DNA of 64,000 bases from Arthrospira sp. PCC 9108 (GCA_016745315.1 CP066886.1:5766501-5830500); one strand, 5' to 3'. Counted from the stretch's first letter, positions 39,301-48,625 are shown. Made by a program: numbers and translations. Notes: generated by a model from the letters alone, not told the origin.

Positions 39301-41477
39301 CCTTGAGACTATCTGACCAAAACAATCAAATCGAGATTTTACTAACAACTTTAAGACTCAGTAAAGACATTCAAGAAACCAACCCCACCGACCAACAAAA
39401 ACTTGAGGTAACATCTGGTTTACGGGAAGTTATATCTAATATTCAAGAAAAAAATCGCCTACAGGGACACACTAGCAGTGTTCTGGGGGTGGCTGTTAGT
39501 CCTGATGGGAATTTCATTGCTACAGCCAGTAATGATCATACGGCTAAGGTCTGGGGTATTGATGGCTTATGGTTACAGAACTTACCCCATCAAAATAGTG
39601 TGACCAGTATTAGCTTTAGTGAAGATAGTCAATTTCTGGGGACTACTACCGCCGATAATCAAGTCACAATTTGGGTCTGGGATGAACAACAACAACAATT
39701 CCAATATCTGCACAACTTAGTAGGTCATGAAGCGTTAGTTACCCGTGTTAAATTTAGTCCCCAAGGAGATTTAATCGCTACCTCTAGTAATGATAATACT
39801 ATTCGCCTGTGGCGACCTGATGGCACTATAATTCGTGTCTTGGAAGGTCACACAGATAGAGTGTTAGATGTAGAGTTTAATTCCGATGGACAAAAACTAG
39901 CCAGCGCGGGTAAAGATAAAACTGTCCGACTCTGGAACCGCCAAGGAGACCTATTAGCCACTTTGAGCGGACACTGTGAAGGTGTTTCTTCGGACTCTTT
40001 TGATTACTGTAATATTCATGATGTCAGTTTTAACCCCAAAAATGATAACATTTTGGTTTCCGGTAGTAGCGATCGCACTCTCAAAATTTGGGACTTAGAA
40101 CAACAACGGGAAATCCGCACCCTCAAAGGACATAATGAGGAAGTTTTGACAGTCTTATTTAGTCCAGACGGTGAAGTAATTGCTAGTGGAAGTCGTGATG
40201 ATACGGTGAAAATTTGGGGGTTCCCAGATGGGAGTTTATTAAATACCTTAGTAGGTCATCAAAATGATGTCTGGTCTGTGGCATTTACTCCTGATAGTAA
40301 GACGATTGTTTCCGCTAGTGCAGATACTACTGTCAAACTCTGGAGTCGCAGCTATACACCAGAAGCGAAAAGGGTAATTGAAGCCAGTGATGCAGCTATT
40401 TGGAGTCTCAGCTTTACTCCCGACAGCCAGGGAATAGCTACAGCAGGTAATGATAGCTTAGTCAAAATGTGGGATCTTAACCAAGATGATCAGAGCGCTT
40501 TATCGTGGCAACTCGAAGGTTTAGGACAGCCTAGGGATCTCAATTGGGTTAGTGTCAATTCTCAAACAGATCAGCCTCTGGTCGCCACCGGAGGCGCAGA
40601 TAATACTATCAAATTATGGACTACCGATGGTGAAGCGATCGCCACCCTCACTGGTCACACTGAACCCGTTAACGCCATTGCATTTAATCCTAGTAAAAAT
40701 ATCTTGGCTTCCGCTAGTTCTGATAAAAACGTCATCATCTGGGATTACGATGGTCAATTAATTGAAACTCTCAGAATTCCCGCTTTCCCTAATGATGGTA
40801 TTGTCAGCGACATCAAGTTTAACGGTGATGGTACTATCTTGGCGGTAGCTATCGGTAATGAAATGGCTATCAGGGCAACCGATGAACTCTATGGCGTGGT
40901 TTTATGGCGTAAACAAGGAGATAGTTGGATTTCCTATCCCAGTATTCCAGAAAATGAAAGTGTTAATAGTATCGCTTTTTCTCCTGACTTGGGAACACTC
41001 GCGATCGCATCTGGTAAAAATGTTAAACTATGGTCTCGTAATGGTACTCCTAGACCTGATTCTTGTCCCATGACTGCTTTGGCTACGGTTCGCAGTCTCA
41101 GCTTTAGTCCTGATGGTCAAATTTTAGCTACCGCCAGTGATGATAAAAAAGTCCGATTATGGGCTGTTAAACGCGATCGCGATAAACTCTGGCCTGCTGA
41201 TGGTTGTCATGGCACTGAAAGCGCCATTGAACCCATTACTACCATTAATCATAATGTCTTTGTTAACCGCATTGCTTTTAGTCCTGATGGTCAAACTTTA
41301 GCGATCGCCAAAGACGATGGTACATTAATATTATGGAGTATGGATAACCTCAATCTTGATAGTTTGATTAGTCGTAGTTGTACCTGGTTACATAATTATC
41401 TACAAACTAATCAAAATGTGCTTCCTTCAGATCAAAAACTCTGTAACTTAACTTACCCCACCATTACCCGCTACTAA
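36321..41477 (+). CDS. STAND NTPase-WD40 signalling protein
   Basis: 1718 residues. Residues 1-180: N-terminal alpha/beta domain (FTLLLVRCNYTNLRSSMVQQ) common in cyanobacterial STAND proteins. 200-500: TPR-like helices. About 480-900: NTPase with Walker A YGQSGVGKSSLL (near 540), Walker B LIFDQFEELF (near 663), SLREDYL and winged-helix region ending in LVHDYLA. 910-950: charged coiled coil. 955-975: transmembrane helix. 1045-1718: about 13 WD40 repeats forming two propellers (GHTDRVLDVEFN, SASADTTVKLW). STAND proteins act as switch-like sensors, some in programmed death or antiphage defence; the role here is inferred. It has a 20-codon in-frame repeat insertion near residue 601. Confidence 0.9.
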   Translation: MSVHPINDTIALNESQLNTLSRTLRLSEGQFTLLLVRCNYTNLRSSMVQQLRQKFPLPIRELYLQPSIQNLYGAIQGELAKGSEPAALMVYGLESVNSLDEVLDATNFARESFRNLEFPLVLWVDDKTWQRMNRRAQDFTSWATTYEFVLGTQELLEFLETKTQRVFGEVQKFGSLQFVPNTKILGTGSRSEIELAYQDLKQRLTQLPIELEGSLQFLFARYSYAKYEIDLAIKKYQKSLSLWRNISHNLPNFQPNLTHLEWQGVILFHIGLCEIYQADQNRYGTGKKEWERAQQHLVQSIQRFEIAQRQDLVAKFINKLGEVLGQLERWDELWELAIASRKLHESPGELNQILLAQDYGFLAEVCLHRSQWNHSKELAEVALDILMRANVSEAIDSSICNQQQGRFLWLLAESLEKLSQPKAAIQKLEWAKKATIPQYNPPLYLSILESLQRLYFDLGNYRESFEIKGEHRRKSSTFGYTAFIGAGRLQIRERAINLSLTDADYGYTCADEIQTSGREKDIANLLARMASPQHKLTVIYGQSGVGKSSLLRAGLVPSLQVKPIEARQVVPVVIRNYRAYIRELDRQLSGLQESEIEPETDVGFHPTYLAAVGFHPTYLAEKAVNSGYPELTKADEGEQKYLINHILETLKHNAVNHRLTVLIFDQFEELFFVLNKGDRQIFFKLLQQVLKIPFVKVILSLREDYLHHLLEASRLTNFEEIGNDILSKDILFYVGNFSREEAYNVIKSLTDSSRFYLEDALIKALVNDLSTELEEVRPIEMQVVGAQLQTENITTLAEYQKRGPMQKLVERFLEVTIKDCGAENETIARLMLYLLTDENDTRPLRTRAELSEELKERLKLPSVTVELDLILDIFEQSGLVFRVVEYDSEFYQLVHDYLAGFIRQQHRLDRDAEFEQLQEENEQMRRERELNQQVQEAQAKQHEAEEKLSRQRRNWRMVAAGVGLLVLAIGAWEVQKWQRNSADRLAALKSVERALRLSDQNNQIEILLTTLRLSKDIQETNPTDQQKLEVTSGLREVISNIQEKNRLQGHTSSVLGVAVSPDGNFIATASNDHTAKVWGIDGLWLQNLPHQNSVTSISFSEDSQFLGTTTADNQVTIWVWDEQQQQFQYLHNLVGHEALVTRVKFSPQGDLIATSSNDNTIRLWRPDGTIIRVLEGHTDRVLDVEFNSDGQKLASAGKDKTVRLWNRQGDLLATLSGHCEGVSSDSFDYCNIHDVSFNPKNDNILVSGSSDRTLKIWDLEQQREIRTLKGHNEEVLTVLFSPDGEVIASGSRDDTVKIWGFPDGSLLNTLVGHQNDVWSVAFTPDSKTIVSASADTTVKLWSRSYTPEAKRVIEASDAAIWSLSFTPDSQGIATAGNDSLVKMWDLNQDDQSALSWQLEGLGQPRDLNWVSVNSQTDQPLVATGGADNTIKLWTTDGEAIATLTGHTEPVNAIAFNPSKNILASASSDKNVIIWDYDGQLIETLRIPAFPNDGIVSDIKFNGDGTILAVAIGNEMAIRATDELYGVVLWRKQGDSWISYPSIPENESVNSIAFSPDLGTLAIASGKNVKLWSRNGTPRPDSCPMTALATVRSLSFSPDGQILATASDDKKVRLWAVKRDRDKLWPADGCHGTESAIEPITTINHNVFVNRIAFSPDGQTLAIAKDDGTLILWSMDNLNLDSLISRSCTWLHNYLQTNQNVLPSDQKLCNLTYPTITRY
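38123..38182 (+). repeat. Two copies of a 30-bp intergenic repeat inserted inside the STAND gene
   Basis: GTTGGGTTTCACCCAACCTA occurs twice in tandem with a short tail and encodes VGFHPTYLAA and VGFHPTYLAE. The frame is kept. The same core fills the 30.7-32.3 kb field and the 156-bp array. Confidence 0.9.
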
Positions 41478-41730
41478 ACTCCCCCAAGCTGTTTGTTAAC
41501 TTTTGTAACAAAAAATTAAGAAATGTTGCGAAAAATTTTTTTTGGGGGGGAGGGGTTGCTTTTTCGATTGACTTCGGTTACAATTTTAGATAATGAAAAT
41601 ATGTGCAATTTTTTTAATTTAACAAAGATTCCCATTATGAGGCTATACATTAATACCTTAGCATTAACTCCCGGTGCTTGTCAAGCCTCAGCCCCAGGGC
41701 GAGCCGAAAAAATTTTTTTTTAATGAAATA

Positions 41731-42324
41731 CTATAGTTTTAAAGCCTGTTTAAAATCCTGTCTAAAGCGGTGTGGTGGAACCCCAACCATTAAAGCCGAA
41801 TCATTGCGAATATGAACCTCAACATCCCGTTTTCTAGTGGTAAATAATGCCGATTCTGGGAGGTGGCGGGGGGTGAGGAAGTGAATATTTTGGTTAGATG
41901 AACCTCGCCAGCCTTGGTTATCATTGAGGTCGGCGATATATTGTCCGTCAATGATAACATCAATCAATTCTAGTAGGGGGATGATATCAGCCTTTGTGCG
42001 AATTTCGTTGAGGGTAAATCCAGTATAACATATAATCGAAATATCGCGATGGTTTCGCAGGTGTTGAAACAGTTTAGTTAAGGCGATCGCCTGTAGCATA
42101 GGTTCGCCGCCAGAAACAGTTATACCGTCTAAATTGGGTTGGGATAAAATCAGATTTCCCAGTTGTTCGTGGTCAATTAATGTAGCTTGAGTTTGGGGTA
42201 TCCACTCCGGGGAAATGCAGCCAGGACAGTTAAAGCTGCAACCTTGTACCCATATTACAAAGCGGTTTCCGGGGCCGAGGGTGCGGGTGTGGGGGCAAAT
42301 TTCAGCAATGTTTAAGAGAGTCAT
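41731..42324 (-). CDS. NrdG-like radical SAM protein (4Fe-4S activating-enzyme type)
   Basis: 197 residues. Cluster motif CSFNCPGC (residues 29-36, CxxxCxxC) after FVIWVQG, SAM-binding VSGGEPM, and IICYTGFTL. Size and layout resemble the activating enzymes of anaerobic ribonucleotide reductase, but no reductase gene is near. It overlaps the coiled-coil gene upstream by 4 bases (ATGA), so it is part of this locus and probably modifies or activates a partner within it. Confidence 0.82.
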   Translation of the reverse strand: MTLLNIAEICPHTRTLGPGNRFVIWVQGCSFNCPGCISPEWIPQTQATLIDHEQLGNLILSQPNLDGITVSGGEPMLQAIALTKLFQHLRNHRDISIICYTGFTLNEIRTKADIIPLLELIDVIIDGQYIADLNDNQGWRGSSNQNIHFLTPRHLPESALFTTRKRDVEVHIRNDSALMVGVPPHRFRQDFKQALKL

Positions 42325-43217
42325 GAGGAAAAGTTAAGGGTGAGTTTTTGGTGTTCTTCGGCGTGGTGTTTTTGGAGAGTAGTTAATTGGCGATCGAGGT
42401 CTTGGAGTTGAGTTTTTATGTGTGCTAAAAGCGGGTCAATTTCTGCGTGGTTGACCGGGAGATATTGGCAAAGTTGACGATCGCGATCATAGTGTTGGCT
42501 GAGGTGGTCGCCAATGGTGGTAGTTTGTTTTTGGTATCGGTTACAGTCGGCGATCGCTTTTTTCAGGTCACTTTGTAGGCGGTCAAATTCCGCTTTTTCT
42601 TGCTGCAATTGTGTCAGGGTCTCTGATAAAATAGGGTTGAGTTTATGGCGTTCCGTTTGGGTAAGCGTTATCAATTCCGTGGCGATTTCCGCCGTCTCGA
42701 TTTCTCGTTGATTTTGGCGCGATCGCAGTCTTTGAAGTTCCGCTTCTAGGCGGGTTTGCTGCGCTGCGAGTTGGTCTTGTTGCTGTTGGAGGGTTTGCAG
42801 TTCTTGATAGAGCGGTTCGAGGGTTTGCGATCGCTTTTCGATGTCTTGGCGCAGTTGGTCTAAATCGGTATTTTGTAGTTCCGTTTCTATATGGTTTAAT
42901 TGAGTTTCGAGGCTTTTTAATCGTGCCAATTCTGCCGCCGCCTGTTTTAACTGATTTTCCTGACTAAAAAGCTGATTAGCCGCCGCCAAAATTCCCGACG
43001 TTTCTCGGGAGATTTCCGCTAATTTTTGGGAGTTATTTTCCAGCTTTTCCGCCAGCTTTGGGGGGATAGATCGGGCGGAAAAATGTGGTTTCCAGGTATC
43101 CAGGAGAGAGAGTTGTTGGCTGAGAGTTTGGGAGAGGGCGATCGCCCAAGCGTCCAGAGTATCCGGGTCTGAATTTGCCAGGTTTTCTAACAGTTCTGGG
43201 GGTAGAAATTTTCCCAT
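42321..43217 (-). CDS. Coiled-coil protein of the radical SAM / AAA locus
   Basis: 298 residues. The first 45 residues are globular (FLPPELLENLANSDPDTLDA). The rest is nearly continuous coiled coil with heptads rich in Gln, Leu and Glu (LEPLYQELQTLQQQQDQLAA). No enzyme motif. Start overlaps the end of the small gene upstream by 31 bases and its stop overlaps the radical SAM start, so the three are translated together. Confidence 0.75.
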   Translation of the reverse strand: MGKFLPPELLENLANSDPDTLDAWAIALSQTLSQQLSLLDTWKPHFSARSIPPKLAEKLENNSQKLAEISRETSGILAAANQLFSQENQLKQAAAELARLKSLETQLNHIETELQNTDLDQLRQDIEKRSQTLEPLYQELQTLQQQQDQLAAQQTRLEAELQRLRSRQNQREIETAEIATELITLTQTERHKLNPILSETLTQLQQEKAEFDRLQSDLKKAIADCNRYQKQTTTIGDHLSQHYDRDRQLCQYLPVNHAEIDPLLAHIKTQLQDLDRQLTTLQKHHAEEHQKLTLNFSS

Positions 43218-43393
43218 AATTTTAGGGCGATTTTCACCAGTTCAAAAGGCAGTTCAATGTGATCATAATCCAACACCTCACCATGAGGCAATCTCTGGGC
43301 TATTTTAATTAAAGCTGCGGTTTGTTCTTGCATTGTCAAGCATTCCAATAACTTAGGCTGTAGGCGAGTCCAGAAACTGATCAATTTTGCCAA
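43187..43393 (-). CDS. Small helical protein starting the minus-strand operon
   Basis: 68 residues (MAKLISFWTRLQPKLLECLT), amphipathic helices with GEVLDYDHIELPFELVKI. No family recognised. First gene of the three-gene minus-strand operon, facing away from the coiled-coil gene at 43566 with a shared 172-bp promoter region. Confidence 0.6.
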   Translation of the reverse strand: MAKLISFWTRLQPKLLECLTMQEQTAALIKIAQRLPHGEVLDYDHIELPFELVKIALKLWENFYPQNC

Positions 43394-43565
43394 CCATTAC
43401 CCCAAAGGGGAGGGAGACTTAAATCTGGCTGGGGTGAGACTCAAACAGCCCGGTTTTCGGACGACCATAAAGTTAAGTAATTTTACGGTGTTTGATTTTC
43501 CCGAAAACCATTATACTACACCATAGGAATTTAAATCAACCATTACTAAAAAATAGGAGCCATAA

Positions 43566-45074
43566 ATGAGTGGTGAAAAACGACAGTATATTCAGGTTGA
43601 GGATCGAGAATTGCGACGACTGCGGGAACAGGACTCCAGGCTGCGATCGCTACAACAGGACCTCCCCGAACGGTTAAACGCCGTTCAACAGCAAGCCCAG
43701 CGGGAGTTTCAGCAACGCCTCGCCCCCCTCGAACAGCGAACCCAACGCCAGCAACAAGAAATTAGCGGACTGCGAACCGGAATTAAAGACTTGGAAACCC
43801 AGACCAACCTACGACTACAAAATCAGCGGCGGGAATTTCAGCAGAATATCCGAGAGTCCGAGTATCGTCAACAACAGCAATTACAACAGGAAGTCGGACG
43901 GCTAGAGTCTTCTATGCGGGAAGGCTTTACTCAGCAGCGACGGGAATATTTAGGATTGTTAAATAGTCAACGCCAGGAGTATCTGAATTTATTTCAACAA
44001 CAGGATCATAAATTTACTCAACTGATAGCTGAGGAGCGACAAGCCAGACAACAAGGACAACAAATCCTTCAGCAACAGATTAATCAAGTAGTTGATAATT
44101 TGGAGGCGGAAAGTCAGCGGAAACAACAGTTAGCAGTTGATTATTTTGCGGATGTTGACCAGGTTTGGAAACAGATTGATCGCGATTATCAACACCAACG
44201 TTTTGCACCGGGTAAATTAGCCGATTTACGTCGGGATTTAGACCTAGCAAATAGCAATATTCAAGCGGGGGTTTTTGAAGCGGCGATCGCCACTTGTCAG
44301 CAAACCTATCTCAAACTAGCAGACCTGCGGCTGGAACTGGAACAAAAACAGCAGGAATGGCTATTTTATTATCAGGCGAGTTTAACTGATTTACGCAGTT
44401 TAATTACCGAGGTACAATCTCACCGAGAATGTGAAGTAGAAGTCGGACAGGGAAGCGACGCGGAAACCTTCAAATGTGAGATTAACTACTGGACTAATGG
44501 GCGACTAAGCGAGTATGAAAACCAACTCAATCAGTTAGAAACCCAACTGGTGGAAGGAGAAGCCACCCTCACCACTGAACAGGTTAAAAATATCGGCGAA
44601 AATATTAATCAATTGCAGCCGATTTTAGGGGACATTATCGAACAGGCGAAACTTTCTATTTTAGGTTCTCAAATGCGGGCGGAAATTGCCGATCGCATTG
44701 TCGAAACTCTCGAAAATATCGGTTATACCCTAGTTGATGATACCTACGAAGGAGAAGACGAACGCAACGCTTTTGTAGCCAAGGTTAAAAATGTGGCTGG
44801 GGATGAGGTGGTAACCGTGATTAGTCCTGAGTCGGAATTTGGGGCTAATTCGGTTTCAATTAATAGTTTTAGCCAGACTTTAATCGACGAAAAAGCTACC
44901 CGCCAAAATGCCGAGGCGATTTTTAATATCTTGAATGAAGCGGGCGTTGAAGGCGTGGGTGATATAGAATGTAAACAACAGGCGAACAGTGAATATCAGG
45001 ATATGAATGCAGTCAAAACGCGACTGAAAAAGCCATCTGTTCAGTCACCCCAATCGAAACCATCTGTTTCTTAA
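43566..45074 (+). CDS. Long coiled-coil protein with C-terminal globular domain
   Basis: 502 residues from ATG 43566 (preceded by AGGAG at 43555-43559). Residues 1-190 are Gln/Arg/Glu coiled coil (RRLREQDSRLRSLQQDLPER). 190-300 are mixed helical and hold a conserved-looking DVDQVWKQIDRDYQHQRFAP. About 375-470 form a small alpha/beta domain (IADRIVETLENIGYTLVDDT). Partner of the double AAA+ protein 49 bases downstream. Confidence 0.78.
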   Translation: MSGEKRQYIQVEDRELRRLREQDSRLRSLQQDLPERLNAVQQQAQREFQQRLAPLEQRTQRQQQEISGLRTGIKDLETQTNLRLQNQRREFQQNIRESEYRQQQQLQQEVGRLESSMREGFTQQRREYLGLLNSQRQEYLNLFQQQDHKFTQLIAEERQARQQGQQILQQQINQVVDNLEAESQRKQQLAVDYFADVDQVWKQIDRDYQHQRFAPGKLADLRRDLDLANSNIQAGVFEAAIATCQQTYLKLADLRLELEQKQQEWLFYYQASLTDLRSLITEVQSHRECEVEVGQGSDAETFKCEINYWTNGRLSEYENQLNQLETQLVEGEATLTTEQVKNIGENINQLQPILGDIIEQAKLSILGSQMRAEIADRIVETLENIGYTLVDDTYEGEDERNAFVAKVKNVAGDEVVTVISPESEFGANSVSINSFSQTLIDEKATRQNAEAIFNILNEAGVEGVGDIECKQQANSEYQDMNAVKTRLKKPSVQSPQSKPSVS

Positions 45075-45123
45075 CTCTCCTTTTCTGACCCCTTCTCCCC
45101 ATGGTGGAGAGGGGTTTAAGAAG

Positions 45124-47679
45124 ATGTCAATATACTATCAAATCATGGTTGAACGAGTCACCAATCAATTGAACCTCCAAACAGGCGATCGCTTTTTAGT
45201 TTTGTGCGGAACCGACACCGGGGATAGCTTCTGTAGCGACGATTTATTATTGCAAGATATCGAACAGGTTTTGCATCGCTATTTACACAGCCAAGGCTTT
45301 AATCGTATTGTTTTATATTCGGGAATTAACAAGCTGTATTTTCTCGATTATCAATCTCTGCAAAACGCCAGGGAACAGCCGAAAACCACGCCTCCGAGAC
45401 CTTCCCCGTCCGAAATGCGAGTAAAAAGCGCCAGTCCTTTGGGGAAACGCCGCCGCTTATTGGGACGAGAAACCCCGACCAAACCGGAACCCCAACCCTC
45501 AGCAAATCGCCGTCCTGTCATGTCTGATATTTCATGTATAGGCTTATTTCAACACTTCATGGAAGATACCCGCTATCAAAGTGCGATTATCTTTTCTGAT
45601 GTAGAAGATTTGCGGATGTTTGAAAACTGCCGAGAATTGTTTGGACGGATGGTAAGTTGGGGAAGATTCCCACCTACCAACCGCAATTTATGTGTGTTTA
45701 TTTCCCACCATCATAGTCTACAACAGTTTCAAGATTTTTGCAACCATACAGGCTTTACTTTTTTGGGAAATTGGCTACAAAATAGGAGCGATCGCCAATT
45801 TAATTTAGTGCGGGTTTCTACCCCCACAGAACCCGAGTTAGAAAGCCTGTGGGATTATTTCCGACTGGTTCACCAAAAACCTGTAAATTGGGGCGATCGC
45901 TACCGTTTAATCTCCGCTATAGCCGCCGAAAATCAACCCCTAAAGACATGGTATAATCGCTTTAATACCGCCATCGAATTATCCCTAAATGTCGCCAAAC
46001 AAAACCAGTGGTTATCGGGGGATGTCAGCCACAGACCCGCCTTAGAACGCTTACAGGAATTGGTAGGTTTACAGAATGTTAAAACCGCCATAAACCAAAA
46101 AATCCGGTCATTATCCAAGGCTCAAGAACGCCAAAAACAAGGCATCAACACCGACCCCCCTAGACTGCATTTAGTATTCAAAGGAAACCCCGGCACCGGA
46201 AAGACAACCGTAGCGAGATTAATGGGGGAAATTTATCGAGATTTGGGGTTATTGAGGCGGGGTCATGTAGTAGAAATTGGCGGGCGAGATTTGGTGGCGG
46301 GATATGTGGGACATACCGCAATTTTGACCAATGAAACAGTCGATCGCGCTATAGATGGGGTATTGTTTATTGACGAGGCTTATACCCTCACTCAAGGAGG
46401 TGAAAATGACTGGGGACGGGAGGCGATCGATACCCTGTTAAAACGCATGGAAGATGAACGAGGAAGGCTCGCCGTCATTGTCGCCGGATATCCCGACCTT
46501 ATGGATAATTTTATCAAATCTAACCCAGGTTTGCCAAGTCGTTTTGCCACAGAAATTATTTTCGAGGATTATCAACCCTCCGAATTATTAACCATTTTCG
46601 GTCAACAGGTACAACGGGTTAAAAGTGCGATCGCCCCGGATTTAGAAGCGCCTCTCAAGAACTTATTAACCCAGCTTTATGAGAACCGAGACAGCCATTT
46701 TGGGAACGCCAGAGAGGTAGAAAAGTTGTTTAATAAAATGGATGATTGTCACAGCGATCGCGTGATTAAACACGGTTTAAATCCCCTCACAGAACCCTTA
46801 GCAGTCGCCGATTTACCCCCTGAGTATCGGGAACTCTCCCAACGGGGAACCGCCGACCCAGAGAACCTAGAAAAACTCCTCGCCAAATTAGAAAACTTGA
46901 CCGGGTTAGACTCGGTTAAACAGGATATCAAACAATTAATTAACACCCAAATCGCCGATAAAAAATTAGCCAGTTTAGGGATGTTAGCCAGTAATGAAAT
47001 CGAAACCCGTCATTTATTATTTACTGGAAATCCCGGCACCGGAAAAACCACCGTCGCTCGTTTAATTGGCGAAATTTATCGAGCCTTGGGACTGTTAAAA
47101 AAAGGTCAATTTGTCGAAGCAGACCGCACCAAATTAGTCGGACAATATATCGGACATACCGCCGAAAAAACCGCCCAGGTGATTGAGTCCGCCGTCGATG
47201 GGGTGTTATTTATTGATGAAGCCTACTCCTTATCTCGTGGGGGAGATAGCCGAGATTATGGACAGGAGGCGATCGATACTTTGGTTCCCATGATGGAGAA
47301 TTATCGCGATCGCCTCGTGGTAATTTTAGCCGGATATTCGCGGGAAATGGCAGAGTTTATCGACAGTAACTCCGGCTTACAATCTCGCCTGTCTAAAACC
47401 ATCGATTTTCCTGATTATAACGGTGCCGAAATGCACAGTATTTTTCTGGGAATGTGTCGAGAAAGCCGGCGAATTTGTCCCGATGACGTATCCGCGCGAG
47501 TCCGGTCAACTATGGATTTTGCCTATCAAAATCGTGGCAGAAATTTCGGCAATGGTCGCGATGTCCGCAATTTTTATGAACGGATGGTCAACAACTTAAA
47601 AAATCGCCTAGTCCGGGATGACTTAAACGGCGAGGATATGATCACATTTACCTGTGAGGATATCCCCAGTTGGGAGTGA
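45124..47679 (+). CDS. Double AAA+ ATPase (CbbX/SpoVK type)
   Basis: 851 residues. 1-300: non-ATPase domain with alpha/beta features. First AAA+: Walker A GNPGTGKTTVARLMG (near 355), Walker B VLFIDEAYTL (near 412). Second: GNPGTGKTTVARLIG (near 635) and VLFIDEAYSL (near 694). Both keep the DRLVVILAGY-type sensor 1 and SRF/SRL arginine finger of the CbbX/CfxQ/SpoVK group. This group remodels protein complexes (CbbX acts on Rubisco), but the N-terminal domain and neighbours point to another client here, perhaps the coiled-coil proteins. Confidence 0.88.
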   Translation: MSIYYQIMVERVTNQLNLQTGDRFLVLCGTDTGDSFCSDDLLLQDIEQVLHRYLHSQGFNRIVLYSGINKLYFLDYQSLQNAREQPKTTPPRPSPSEMRVKSASPLGKRRRLLGRETPTKPEPQPSANRRPVMSDISCIGLFQHFMEDTRYQSAIIFSDVEDLRMFENCRELFGRMVSWGRFPPTNRNLCVFISHHHSLQQFQDFCNHTGFTFLGNWLQNRSDRQFNLVRVSTPTEPELESLWDYFRLVHQKPVNWGDRYRLISAIAAENQPLKTWYNRFNTAIELSLNVAKQNQWLSGDVSHRPALERLQELVGLQNVKTAINQKIRSLSKAQERQKQGINTDPPRLHLVFKGNPGTGKTTVARLMGEIYRDLGLLRRGHVVEIGGRDLVAGYVGHTAILTNETVDRAIDGVLFIDEAYTLTQGGENDWGREAIDTLLKRMEDERGRLAVIVAGYPDLMDNFIKSNPGLPSRFATEIIFEDYQPSELLTIFGQQVQRVKSAIAPDLEAPLKNLLTQLYENRDSHFGNAREVEKLFNKMDDCHSDRVIKHGLNPLTEPLAVADLPPEYRELSQRGTADPENLEKLLAKLENLTGLDSVKQDIKQLINTQIADKKLASLGMLASNEIETRHLLFTGNPGTGKTTVARLIGEIYRALGLLKKGQFVEADRTKLVGQYIGHTAEKTAQVIESAVDGVLFIDEAYSLSRGGDSRDYGQEAIDTLVPMMENYRDRLVVILAGYSREMAEFIDSNSGLQSRLSKTIDFPDYNGAEMHSIFLGMCRESRRICPDDVSARVRSTMDFAYQNRGRNFGNGRDVRNFYERMVNNLKNRLVRDDLNGEDMITFTCEDIPSWE

Positions 47680-47769
47680 CCGAAAGAAACCAGATTTCTA
47701 GGATAATCTTTGCATCCCAATCAAGACTTGGTAAAGAAACCCGGTTTTTGCGATCGTCAATTTCGGGAG

Positions 47770-47855
47770 GCGATCGCATTTTGTCCCCCACTTTCCCACA
47801 GTGGAAATTAACCCTTGATGAAGTGTTGGCAGCCAGTGGCATTCGTGAGTTATAA
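47770..47855 (+). repeat. HIP1-led 86-bp repeat, copy 1
   Basis: GCGATCGCATTTTGTCCCCC, a CCCACTTT...AGTGG hairpin, TTAACCCTTGATGAAGTGTTGGCAG and GGCATTCGTGAGTTATAAT. Five copies lie in 47.7-61.1 kb, always beside xisH/xisI genes. Confidence 0.85.
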
Positions 47856-47864
47856 TATAGAAAA

Positions 47865-48191
47865 TCATATCATAGCCCACCCCGCATTAGATTCTTCCAA
47901 GAACCCCAAAATAATGCGGTTTTCAGGAATGCCTTTTTCCATCAAATCTTGAGTAATTCCAGCTTCCATACCATCATATTCAATCACAACTTTTCCTTCA
48001 CGCAAAACAATATAGATGAGATTTCCTCGGACTCGTCTACCTCGATCCCAACCGACTTGCATCAGTGCATAATGTTCTTGTTTCTCATCAAATACCGTAT
48101 CCAATCGAATCTCGCCATGAGATGGGCGCAGTTGTGCATATTCACAGATAACTTGTTTGACAATTTCGCGATCGTGAGTTACGGTATCCAT
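47865..48191 (-). CDS. xisI: XisI-family protein (pair 1)
   Basis: 108 residues: REIVKQVICEYAQLRPSHGE, DRGRRVRGNLIYIVLREGKV and IEYDGMEAGITQDLMEKGIP are the family pattern. XisI with XisH was first described as controlling excision of the nitrogenase fdxN element in Anabaena; the pairs are widespread in cyanobacteria without that element and resemble toxin-antitoxin-like modules. Overlaps xisH by 13 bases. Confidence 0.92.
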   Translation of the reverse strand: MDTVTHDREIVKQVICEYAQLRPSHGEIRLDTVFDEKQEHYALMQVGWDRGRRVRGNLIYIVLREGKVVIEYDGMEAGITQDLMEKGIPENRIILGFLEESNAGWAMI

Positions 48192-48625
48192 TGTTTAACC
48201 TCCGCTTTTTTACCATCAACCACTAAGAGATTTAAAGGAAGTTTATTAATCACCAGTTTACCAATTGTTTCACTGAAGATTGTCTCATATATGATATCCG
48301 TAACGCCCAGATAAATATGCCGTTCCGGATCTACTTCATTCAGTAACAGCCTATATAAACTATACTGTCCGATCGCTTGTTCTAAATCGGCGATCGCTGA
48401 TAGTCCTCTAAATTCTTTGATTTCAATGGCAATACGGGTCCGATCTCGTCTGGCACCAATAATAGATCCTTTTGGCTGCGTCGGAAAATGCGATCGCCTC
48501 ACACCCAGATCTACAAATAAAAATCGCTCCCCATAGGAAATCACATAAGGATCATCTGTAATTTCCCAACCATCTTTAATTATAGCTTGTTTGATAATAT
48601 TATGAGTTGTATCTCTTCGAGGCAT
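48179..48625 (-). CDS. xisH: XisH-family protein, endonuclease-like fold (pair 1)
   Basis: 148 residues. MPRRDTTHNIIKQAIIKDGW, FVDLGVRRS and IAIEIKEFRG form the PD-(D/E)XK-like core (D, ExK). The C-terminal half (GQYSLYRLLLNEVDPERHIY) is typical of XisH. First gene of the pair. Confidence 0.92.
   Translation of the reverse strand: MPRRDTTHNIIKQAIIKDGWEITDDPYVISYGERFLFVDLGVRRSHFPTQPKGSIIGARRDRTRIAIEIKEFRGLSAIADLEQAIGQYSLYRLLLNEVDPERHIYLGVTDIIYETIFSETIGKLVINKLPLNLLVVDGKKAEVKQWIP

Noticed and set aside
41637..41723. 28-residue ORF (MRLYINTLALTPG start) near the radical SAM gene as a possible RiPP precursor
   Set aside because: It lies on the opposite strand, ends in an A/T run next to hairpins, has no ribosome binding site worth naming and no leader-core pattern.
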